Below, piece after piece: positions 55,924 through 64,000 of a stretch of DNA of 64,000 bases. The notes under the pieces are model-generated. The model saw only the letters and a program-made list of their open reading frames with translations, ran no database searches and was not told where the DNA came from. The position numbers and the translations under genes were made by a program. Within the stretch, counting starts at the first letter, position 1. Every line of letters starts with the position of its first letter. This stretch comes from Pseudophaeomoniella oleicola (lineage: Eukaryota > Ascomycota > Eurotiomycetes > Phaeomoniellales > Phaeomoniellaceae): assembly GCA_003868215.1 (NCBI GenBank), contig QWDQ01000002.1:620001-684000 (forward strand), written 5' to 3'.

Positions 55924-57626
55924 ATGGCTTCATCAGCAAGGTCTCTGGGTAGTGTTGGTTTTGGGGTAGGGAGTGCAATGCAAAGAACTGTCGCTGTAAG
56001 AACGACACCGATGTCGACTACAACAACAACAACAACAACAACAACAACCGGTATCCTTTATCCTCGGAAGCATTTGAGCCGTGTATATTCCCAGTCTGTC
56101 TTATCATCATCATCGCCATCGACGACTACGATGACGACTTTAAACCATCAATCCGGTGACTCCTCATCTACCATAATACGACGACCGATAAATGCTCTAC
56201 TACACCGGCAACGACAAGGATATCGTCAAGCCTCGTCATCAGCGTCGGCGACCTCGGCAGAGTCGCTCGCGCGTACACCGCTTTACGATCTTCATGCTGA
56301 GTACGGTGCAAAGTTCAGTCCGTTCGCCGGGTTTGAGATGCCACTGTATTACAGCGATCTAAGTCATGGGGAAAGTCACCACTGGGTGAGGGAGAAGTGT
56401 GGGTTGTTTGATGTTAGTCATATGTAAGTGGTGGGCATTTATCTAACTTGTTTCGTGGATGCTTTTTTATGTCTTCTCTATGCTCCGGAATCGAACTGAG
56501 AGGCCTCAATGGTCTTTCGATATCCCCGGAGACGCTACTCGTCAGCGAGACCCTATGCGGCTTTATCTCTAATGCTATTTATAGGGTCCAGAATACTCTT
56601 CAAGGTCCCGGAGCAGAAGCATTCTTGATGCAAATCTCCCCAACAGCCGTGAATGAGATCGCAGAGAACACATCTACTCTATCGGTTTTACTGGACTCGG
56701 AGACAGGTGGAATTGTTGATGATACCGTCATTACCAGGCTCGGGCCAGACTCGTTCTACTTCGTTACCAATGCCGGGTGTCGTGACAGTGATGCGGCTTA
56801 TCTTAAGCAGGAATTGAAGAGATTCGCCGAAAAAGATGAGCGGAGTCTAACTTGGGATACTCTTGAAGGATTTGGTCTGATTGCCCTCCAAGGCCCTGGA
56901 GCTGCCGAGGTTTTGCAGAAGTACACCGAATTCGATCTCAGCAAGCTCACTTTCGGTCAATGTCGATCACTATCCCTGACTCTCCCTGATGGGACCAAAA
57001 CACCGGAATTGCTCGTTTCTAGGACTGGTTATACGGGTGAAGACGGCTGGGAAATCTCGATCCCAGTTGATGAGACTGATGAGACTGCCGATCTACCTAC
57101 CAAGGTCACTAAGACCTTCCTGGGAGATAAAGATACGGTCCGCCTAGCTGGCTTGGCTGCGCGTGACTCCCTCCGTCTCGAAGCAGGGATGTGTCTTTAC
57201 GGTCACGACATCAGTCTTGACACAACTCCACCAGAAGCTGCCTTGGCATGGGTGGTCAGCAAATCTCGTCGCGACCCAGAGAGTCCCGGTTCTTCTTTCA
57301 ATGGTTCAAGTTGTATCCTCGAACAGATCGCAAAACCGAAAACCATGGGCCGAAGACGTGTAGGACTCGTAGTAGAGAAAGGCCCACCAGCCCGAGAGGG
57401 AGCAGAAATCATCGATGCGGAAACAGGAAAGGCAGTTGGGACCGTCACAAGTGGACTACCTTCCCCGAGTCTCGGTGGGAAGAACATCGCCATGGCCCTT
57501 GTGGACAATGGATATCATAAGAAGGGCACGAAGTTGAAGGTGAAGATTCGCAAGAACGTCAAAGAAGCTGAAGTTACGAAACTGCCTTTTGTCGAGAACA
57601 AGTTTTACAGGGGACCATCCTCGTGA
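55924..57626 (+). CDS. GCV1: Aminomethyltransferase, glycine cleavage system T protein, mitochondrial
   Basis: The T protein transfers the methylene group from the lipoyl arm of H protein to tetrahydrofolate, releasing ammonia, in the mitochondrial matrix. Exons are 55924..56423 and 56585..57626, giving 513 residues; the intron is long (161 bp) for this window. Residues 1-115 are an unusually long basic, Ser/Thr-rich leader with a run of Thr encoded by ACA repeats. The GcvT core starts TPLYDLHAEYGAKFSPFAGF and continues WVREKCGLFDVSHM across the splice. It has GGIVDDTVITRL, GLIALQGPGA, SRTGYTGEDGWEI, RLEAGMCLYGHDI and the C-terminal beta-barrel (GRRRVGLVVEKGPPAREGAE, TSGLPSPSLGGKNIAMALVD). 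The start gives a leader with few acidic residues; a later start in the leader is possible. Confidence 0.94.
56020..56048. repeat. In-frame (ACA)n run coding poly-Thr in the GcvT leader
   Basis: About ten ACA/ACT codons in a row code a Thr tract inside the presumed mitochondrial presequence. Length changes would keep frame. Confidence 0.85.
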
Positions 57627-58810
57627 GACGAGAGAGGGGCAAACAGAGGGGAGTGCGGCGAGCGACTTTGTCTCCAATCATCCGGTTCATTCTTATGTTG
57701 ATCTGACTATTACCTGACTCTCACTACTCCATAAGATGCGATTGGTTTACCAACGGGAATACCTTGTCGTAAGCAGCACTACTACCTTACGTACGTATGA
57801 ACGACCCGTTGCTGCATTCATCCCAGTCAGCCCATCACCTAACGTACCAGAACCTTTTGTCACATCAAACTTCAACGGTCGCCAAATACGGGCAAGTGTC
57901 TTGACGGTTTAAGTCACTAACCCTTTGAAACCGGGCCAAGCTTCGCAAGATAAGTACCAAGTTAGGTAGGTAGGAAGGTAGGATAATGGTAAATATTCTC
58001 TAGTCCTTCGCAACAAGGCCAATGGGATACTCCGCGTTCTGCTATGTACATACGGAAAGTCGTAAGGAAGGAACTAACTTAACTACCTTATTTACCACGA
58101 CGACGACGAATGATCAATTACATTGTAATACTAGGTAGTCTGATCTGATAAGTTAATTACCTAGGGAGGAAGCTATCAATCGAATCCCTGTTAGGTAGTT
58201 AGCAGCCCGGCCAGCCAGCTCTAAGTACGTGCACAAGTCATCGTCGATATAATTATCACCGCTGATCGATCCTTTCAAACCCACGAAGAAGAAGAAGAAG
58301 AAGAACGAGAGCAGTCAGTAATTACCTACCTACCTTACCTTACCTTAGGTACCTAGGTATACCTAGGTACTTACTTAATTACCCCTCTATTATTTCAACC
58401 TAACCCTCCTACCCTCCTACCTAATTACCTAGTTATCGGGTTGTTTCAATGTATCAGTGAGATTTGTTTAGAATCGGGGCAAAGGGGGCTGACTGACTGG
58501 CTGGCTGGCTGGATGGATGGATGAAAGGGAAATGTCAAACTTTCTGGAACTAGAGGGAGAGGAAAACAGAGAGAGGAAGACAGAGAGAGAAAGGAGGGTT
58601 GGGGGCGGGTTTTGGTGTGTGTGTGTGTTTTTATATATATATGAGAAATAGATCTCGCTCGCTCGCTCCCTCGAATTTTGTACTTACGTCCGTACGTCCA
58701 AAAGCCTGGTTGATAGATACCTCCTACCTTACCTAGGTACTCACTCTACTATTGTATCCTGTCTAATCTACACCCTTCTCTCTGTCACCTATTTGCTTTG
58801 CTTACCCATC
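57627..58810. other. Intergenic region with dense TACCTAGGTA-type words
   Basis: It lies upstream of the GMC oxidoreductase gene. From about 57945 to 58440 the sequence is AT-rich with many TAGGTA, TACCTA and ACCTAGGT words, including two ACCTAGGT palindromes within 58351-58370. A (GAA)n run lies near 58290, GACT/GGCT/GGAT tetranucleotide runs at about 58490-58522, and (GT)n/(TA)n near 58615-58645. No gene was seen. Confidence 0.6.
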
Positions 58811-60848
58811 ATGTCCTCATCATCCGCCTCAGGTCTCGACTCCCAAACCTACGACTACATCGTCGTCGGCGGCGGAACAAGCGGTCTCGTCGTCGCGGCG
58901 AGATTGACCGAAGAGGAGGAAGATGATGATGAGGATCGAGGTGCGGTGAGCGTGTTGGTGCTGGAGGCGGGGGCGAATCGGGTCGAGGATCCGCGTGTGT
59001 CGGTGCCGGGGTTGGCGGCGAGTACGTATGATGATCCTGAGTTTGATTGGTGTATGAGGAGTGTGCCGCAGGTATGTAAAAAGGGAGTCTGCGGAGGTTT
59101 TCTCTTGATATGTTATTATTTTGATAAGGGGGAGGGGTGTTTTAGACCTATACCTATGTTGTTGTCTTCCTTGAGACGGACGCTCTTGCCGGATGATAAA
59201 TGCTAATTTGGACGGACAGCCTGGTCTTGATGGGAGAGTCATCGCCCAACCGGCAGGTCGATTGCTCGGAGGTTCGACAGCGATCAATCTCGGAATGATG
59301 ATCTTTCCTTCCAAAGCCGGCGTGGATGCGTGGGAGAAGTTGGGGAATCCGAACTGGAATTGGGACGTGATTGCACCTTACTTGCGCAAATTCCACACGT
59401 TCCACCCCCCGAGCAAAGAAGTGCAGGAGGAACTGTCGATTGATTACATCGACCCGATCTTGCAGGGTACGGATGGTCCGATCCAGGCTTCGTTCGGGAG
59501 CGAGGCGGCTTGGTATACGCCGTTCAACAAGGCCTGGCCGAAGGCTTTCAAGGCGCTCAATCACCATATCACCGGGGATCCGCTTTCTGGCTCGTCGTAT
59601 GGTGCATTCGCAAATACGGGTACGGTCGATCCGAAGACGAGGCAGCGGAGCCATGCAGGTGTCGCGTACTACAGCGAAGAAGTTGCCAAACGGCCCAATC
59701 TTCGAGTCGTCACCGAAGTCACAGTGAACAAAGTTCTTCTGGAGAAGCAAGGTGATGGTTTGATTGCCACGGGCGTGTCGGCTACGACGGCCGACGGTGT
59801 AGAGCGAAATATCTTTGCGAAGCAGGAAGTCATCCTTGCTGCCGGTGCCTTGAACACCCCAAAGGTATTGGAATTGTCCGGTATAGGAGATCCAGAATTA
59901 TTGAAGTCTTTGGGCATAGATGTCCTTGTCGAAAACAAGTTTGTCGGGGAAAACTTCCAGGATCATGGTTACGTCCCATTCTCGTGGGAAGTAGCGAATC
60001 CTATGTCATCGGCTGACATGCTCCGAGTGCCGGAAGTTATTGGAGCCCTCATGCAAGCGTACGAGAATGGAGGAGCAGGTCCTCTGGGGGTTGTCAGTCT
60101 GGCTTCATCTTTCATGCCCATCACAGATTTTACGGAAGGAGAACTCGACAGGTTACTGGAGACATACCTCGACGATGACCAAATCTACAAGGATTTTCCC
60201 TCCAAGAAGCTCCAATATAGCCTCCTGAGAGAGCTTCTCCATCAACCAGGCGAAGCGTCTGGGCAGTACACCATGGCCCCTTTCCAGCTCAACCCACAAA
60301 ACGGCCCGAGTCCCAAGGGGCTTTACGGCATGGGCGAGCCGGGAGAATACATGAGCATGGTGGCCGTCCTCAACCACCCGTTCTCCCGTGGCTCAGTTCA
60401 CATCAACTCTTCCGATCCTACCAAGCTCCCTACGCTCGATGTCGGCTTCCTCTCTCATCCCCTTGACCTTGAACTTCACGCCAGACATACCATGTGGTTG
60501 GAGAAATTGGCTCAGACCGAACCCTTGGCCTCTCTTCTCAAGAAAGACGGCCGACGTCTTCACCTCCCCGATGGAGGCGAAGTCGATTTGGAAACGGCCA
60601 AGCGTTTGACCAAGGATCGGGTCATCTCACATTACCACTCAGCGGGTACATGTGCGATGATGCCACGTGACCTCGGCGGTGTCGTCGACGACAAGCTTCG
60701 AGTTTACGGTGCCGCCAGATTGAGAATTGTGGACGCCAGTATCTTGCCCATTATACCGAGAGGCAATGTTCAGGCGGACGTTTATGCTGTTGCTGAGAGG
60801 GCGGCGGATATCATCAAGGAAGGGAGGAAATCGGGAGCTACAGCCTGA
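58811..60848 (+). CDS. GMC family FAD-dependent oxidoreductase
   Basis: Exons are 58811..59071 and 59220..60848, giving 629 residues. The FAD-binding Rossmann motif is YIVVGGGTSGLVVAARL near residues 14-32, followed by VLVLEAGANR. GMC signature 1 lies in RLLGGSTAINLGMM, just after the intron. Signature 2 is AAGALNTPKVLELSGIG. The C-terminal active-site pair is His in HYHSAGTCAM and Asn in NVQADVYAVAE. An acidic run (EEEEDDDED) interrupts the usual loop after the first helix, encoded by GAGGAGGAAGATGATGATGA-type repeats. No signal peptide is seen, so it is likely intracellular, unlike secreted aryl-alcohol or glucose oxidases. Substrate unknown; choline or alcohol dehydrogenase activity are family options. 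Confidence 0.9.
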
Positions 60849-61260
60849 TTAGAGTGTCGTGCGAAACACTGAAGCAAGGCGTTATAGTATAGTTCAGATG
60901 GGTAGATGTAGGTCATAAGATCTGCCATTTACACGACCTGAGATTGAAGGTAAATAATGGCATCAGTTTTCCAGTTGAAAGAATCTGTCTTGTATAATTA
61001 GGAGTGTTATCATCAGTATCGTAATAAATGAGTCGTCGGTGAGATCCGGAGGAGGGGCGGGCAGCAGATCGGAATTAATCGTGATACAGTACAGTAATTA
61101 CTGTATAATGTTCAAGATCAGTCTTCTATCAACCTTCATCGATACTCCTACCATATCTCATTGTATTACACCGTGACTCTCACAATCCCATACACAGTAT
61201 TTCCAATTCCCGACAAAGATTCTTACAAAGAAAGCAAATAAAGCGTATCATTCAGAACCA
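60849..61260. other. Intergenic region between the GMC and DHODH-like genes
   Basis: An AT-rich spacer with the 3' UTR and promoter of the flanking genes. No gene was seen. Confidence 0.5.
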
Positions 61261-62517
61261 ATGCCATCCCACAACCTCAATAACCTCCATCCATCCCTAA
61301 AATCCATATCGCCACCCCTCATCAACTCTTCCAATCCATGGGCAACGACCGCGGCCGATCTGACGGCACTATACAATTGCCCATACACGGGTGCTGTAAC
61401 GACAAGGACGTCGTTGTTACAAGGATACGGACACCGCGGAGATGTGCATCGGTATTGCTTCTTTGATACCGCCGACGGCGTCTTGAAACCTGGTAGCGGA
61501 GGCACGTTTAGTAAAGGACGAGAGGATGAACTAGATCGAAGTGAGAGCGCGGTGAAAGTGGAAGATGCAGGAAAGAGGTCTTGGAGTTCGGTCAATACGT
61601 TGGGCTATTCGCCTATTCCGTTGAACGAGTATCTGGATATCGTCAAGGGGATTGTTGTGCGAGGAGGAAAAGGAGGACCTCGTGAAGGAAAAGGGAAATT
61701 GTTTATCATCTCGGTGACAGGCACGGCGGATGAAGTCGCCGAGTGCTACGATATCATCTGTGATGCAGTGCTTCAGATGCCATCGGCAATGCACTTGGCA
61801 ATGGAAGTGAACCTTTCATGTCCAAACATACATGCACGTCCTCCACCGGCGTATGAGAAGCAGGGGCTGGTTGAGTACTTGACATCGATTCGAAAGGTCA
61901 AGGAGAAAAGATTGCAATCGGGACTATTCCAAGCACCGTATTCCACTGGTTCTAAATTCCAGCCAGATACGGAGAAACCTATGTTACCCGCTGTCGGTAT
62001 AAAGACACCACCATACACTTACGCTGGACAATTTACGTTGCTTAGCACCGCGATTCTCGAATGCTCTCCGTCGATTTCTTCGACCACGACCACACTTTCG
62101 GATCTCCATTCTGCTCATTCTACTCATTCCCCTCTCCCCTGCGCCATAGATTTCATAACCGCCACCAACACCCTCGGAACCTCTCTCCTCCTCTGCCAGA
62201 CCACAGACCCGTCATCACCGTCATCATCAATCGCACACTCACCAGCCTTACCGTCAGAATCCGGCCAGGGAATAGGCGGTATGGCAGGTCCTGCGATCCA
62301 CCCCATAGCCCTGGGAAACGTGGCCAGTATCCGACGGCTGCTGGACGGGTACGAGGTGCTCAAAGACTCCGTCGCCATCATCGGCATCGGAGGTGTCGGA
62401 GACAGGGAGGGTGCGAAGAGGATGAGAGCGGTGGGCGCGGACGTTGTGGGCGTTGGGACTGCATTGGGGCTCCATGGCGTGGGCATTTTCGAAGAGGTCG
62501 TCAAAGGGTTACCGTGA
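61261..62517 (+). CDS. Dihydroorotate dehydrogenase-like protein, class 1 (cytosolic type)
   Basis: This is an FMN flavoprotein of the pyrimidine pathway family, a single exon of 418 residues. Conserved barrel elements are NPWATT near the start, SVNTLGYSPIPLNEYLDIVK, MEVNLSCPN with C187 (the class 1 active-site base is a Cys in this NLSCPN motif), LPAVGIKTPPYT, DFITATNTLG, QGIGGMAGPAIHPIALGNV, VAIIGIGGVGDREGAKRM and VVGVGTALGLHGVGIF. There is no mitochondrial presequence or TM helix, in contrast to the class 2 enzyme that most fungi use. Ser/Thr-rich inserts (residues about 80-108, 270-285 and 315-340) make it longer than bacterial class 1A enzymes of about 310 residues. Whether it oxidises dihydroorotate or another substrate is open. 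Confidence 0.85.
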   Translation: MPSHNLNNLHPSLKSISPPLINSSNPWATTAADLTALYNCPYTGAVTTRTSLLQGYGHRGDVHRYCFFDTADGVLKPGSGGTFSKGREDELDRSESAVKVEDAGKRSWSSVNTLGYSPIPLNEYLDIVKGIVVRGGKGGPREGKGKLFIISVTGTADEVAECYDIICDAVLQMPSAMHLAMEVNLSCPNIHARPPPAYEKQGLVEYLTSIRKVKEKRLQSGLFQAPYSTGSKFQPDTEKPMLPAVGIKTPPYTYAGQFTLLSTAILECSPSISSTTTTLSDLHSAHSTHSPLPCAIDFITATNTLGTSLLLCQTTDPSSPSSSIAHSPALPSESGQGIGGMAGPAIHPIALGNVASIRRLLDGYEVLKDSVAIIGIGGVGDREGAKRMRAVGADVVGVGTALGLHGVGIFEEVVKGLP

Positions 62518-62947
62518 AAGCACGTGAAAGAGAATTACTATACGTGTACAAGAACCAAGTCGAGCTCGTATGGGCAATCGGTATGTGCCTTATCCACCAG
62601 AGGCGTAGACTGCATTTGTTGGCAGTCATCTTCCAAGTACATAGTAGCGAGTGAACAGACCCTCTTACAGAAGCCATTTGCCCATCTAATAATGATGGAT
62701 CCCGAAGAAGACATCATAGCGTTCTTGAACATATCAAAGGTCATGCTTAAGAGGAGTTGTAGATGTATACCTCGGAGTATTAAAGTGGTGGTATTCTACA
62801 TGTGATGATTTCCAAAACAGGAAATTTAATAATTATATGATTCTTCCAAAAAGCTCCGGATTTATTCCTTTCAACTACCACCACCATCCCTCTCCCTCTC
62901 TATCTCCCTCTCTCTACAGAACCAAATAATGTTAACCAAACCCCAAA
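62518..62947. other. Intergenic region between the DHODH-like and DUF1308 genes
   Basis: An AT-rich spacer with a CTCTCCCTCTC-type pyrimidine tract at about 62883-62920. No gene was seen. Confidence 0.5.
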
Positions 62948-64000
62948 ATGCTATCCACCCCTCCCCCTTCGCCCTCTCCTTCGGCCCTACTATCATCCCT
63001 GCTGACGCAATCCCGCCAACTGCTGGAAGAAATCTCCGAGTTCCAGCTCTACCTCCGAACGCGGCGGAAGGAGAACCTGGTCGAGTTGAGGTCGTTTCGG
63101 TCGAGTGTGTCGGCTGAAGTCAAGGCGTTGAGGAGGTTTGAATCGATGGTGACGACTGGGATGGGTGACACGAGCTTGAAGCAGAAGGAGGACGAGAGGT
63201 CTGAAACTGGAGAGCAGCAGAGTCACGATGGAGCAGACTCCCTCAGCATCGAACAGGAAGGACGCAAAATGCACGCTCTTCGTAGCTCGAACATCCCCTT
63301 TCTCCACACCATCTGGTCCGTCGCGAAGTGTTGCGAAGGACTGACGGCGATCACGAAACGCTTCTACTTCGAGCCGAAAACAAAGTCACCAGGGCTTTCC
63401 AGCCAAATCGTAAATAAATCAGACCACCATCAGAAAGCCATAACTGCTGCTAACGGCAGTCAACGTCAGAAGACGCCATCTCGAAAATCTCAGAAATCCG
63501 TGCTCGTCGACATCGCTTCTTCGGATGGGAGCCTATGGACGAAGATCTCGCTCGTCAACGAACGGCGGTTGATTTTCGATCTCGCCAAAGAAGGGTATGG
63601 GATGTACGACAGTGACGACGATGAAGGGTGTTCTTCTTCTGCTACTGCTGCTGCCGATGACAACGAAGACGACAACGACGGCGACGACGGAGGACCAGAC
63701 ATCGAGATCCTACGTCTCGCACGCGATCTTCGCGATGCAAGTCTTGCCGCTCCGAGAATCAACTACGAACGTCCGAGGATACGGATTGTGATGCCGCGGC
63801 TTGCGGAAGGTGCTAATGCTCAGATCGATGGTGTGCTGACTAGGATACGACGACTTGGGATCGAGGTTATATGTAGCAACAGTCGTGATGCTGCCATGAT
63901 CATTCCTCCTCTTTCCGCCGACGACGACAACAGCAATACGTACAAACCGACGACAACCCCATCTTCTAGTACACAAGATAATCCTTCGTATACCTCATCC
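62948..64000 (+). CDS. DUF1308 family protein, N-terminal part (3' truncated by window edge)
   Basis: The frame is open from the ATG at 62948 to the window edge (351 codons). The N-terminus is Pro/Ser-rich, then a helical stretch (LLTQSRQLLEEISEFQLYLR, LVELRSFRSSVSAEVKALRR). SNIPFLHTIWSVAKCCEGLT and KRFYFEP follow. The most diagnostic block is VLVDIASSDGSLWTKISLVN with RRLIFDLAKEGYG, then DIEILRLARDLRDAS and RPRIRIVMPRL. This matches the human C7orf25 (UPF0415/DUF1308) arrangement. An acidic Ser/Asp/Ala insert (residues about 220-240) and a short Ala run look disordered. The conserved C-terminal half lies beyond the window. Function is unknown. Confidence 0.85.
   Translation, partial: MLSTPPPSPSPSALLSSLLTQSRQLLEEISEFQLYLRTRRKENLVELRSFRSSVSAEVKALRRFESMVTTGMGDTSLKQKEDERSETGEQQSHDGADSLSIEQEGRKMHALRSSNIPFLHTIWSVAKCCEGLTAITKRFYFEPKTKSPGLSSQIVNKSDHHQKAITAANGSQRQKTPSRKSQKSVLVDIASSDGSLWTKISLVNERRLIFDLAKEGYGMYDSDDDEGCSSSATAAADDNEDDNDGDDGGPDIEILRLARDLRDASLAAPRINYERPRIRIVMPRLAEGANAQIDGVLTRIRRLGIEVICSNSRDAAMIIPPLSADDDNSNTYKPTTTPSSSTQDNPSYTSS

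Noticed and set aside
59154-59750. 198-codon minus-strand open frame
   Set aside because: Antisense to conserved GMC oxidoreductase sequence.
62061-62654. 197-codon plus-strand open frame in another phase
   Set aside because: Overlaps the conserved C-terminal half of the DHODH-like protein out of frame.
1-64000. Transposons, viral copies, CRISPR arrays
   Set aside because: No transposase, reverse transcriptase, capsid gene, terminal repeats or spaced direct-repeat array was recognised by eye; a database search could still reveal decayed fragments.

Overview
The window reads as nuclear DNA of a filamentous ascomycete (Pezizomycotina). Genes are intron-rich, with short introns of mostly 45-75 bp, GT-AG borders and typical fungal branch sites. 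The gene set includes a Zn(II)2Cys6 regulator, a DUF7908 secreted protein, a DUF7598 membrane protein, Dcp2 with fungal C-terminal leucine-rich motifs and an OAC1-type carrier. I cannot name the genus. I support 25 protein-coding genes, two of them cut by the window edges. I see no convincing tRNA, rRNA, CRISPR array, transposon or viral element.

Layout. 1-10.7 kb: the 3' end of eIF3f, TAF13 (minus), Kish (plus), a large PHD-finger protein (minus) and a SCY1-like pseudokinase (plus). 12-23 kb: U1-70K (minus), BNA6 quinolinate phosphoribosyltransferase (minus), OAC1-type mitochondrial carrier (plus), an MFS transporter (plus) and a PTM1-like seven-TM protein (minus). 22.9-32.6 kb: CTU2 (plus), a DUF4112 protein (minus), DCP2 (plus), IBA57 (plus) and an M20 carboxypeptidase (plus). 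33-45.5 kb is more accessory: an APC permease (plus), a 1176-residue secreted repeat protein (minus), a Zn2Cys6 regulator (minus) and a GHSMGG serine hydrolase (plus). 46-64 kb: an F-box protein, a DUF7598 protein, an Aa_trans amino-acid transporter, mitochondrial GcvT, a GMC oxidoreductase, a class 1 DHODH-like protein and the 5' part of a DUF1308 protein, all plus.

Most genes are unrelated housekeeping genes, and I see no biosynthetic cluster. Several pairs are divergent with short shared upstream regions: TAF13/Kish, BNA6/OAC1, PTM1-like/CTU2, DUF4112/DCP2 and regulator/hydrolase. IBA57 and GcvT belong to the same folate-binding superfamily but lie 27 kb apart. The least explained gene is the secreted repeat protein at 36084-40475. 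It joins a signal peptide, 47-residue Ala/Ser/Leu repeats, a DUF7908-like domain and about 15 Thr-rich flocculin-like repeats, with no visible membrane anchor.

Exon coordinates were worked out by hand from splice consensus, reading phase and protein-family conservation. UTRs are not defined.
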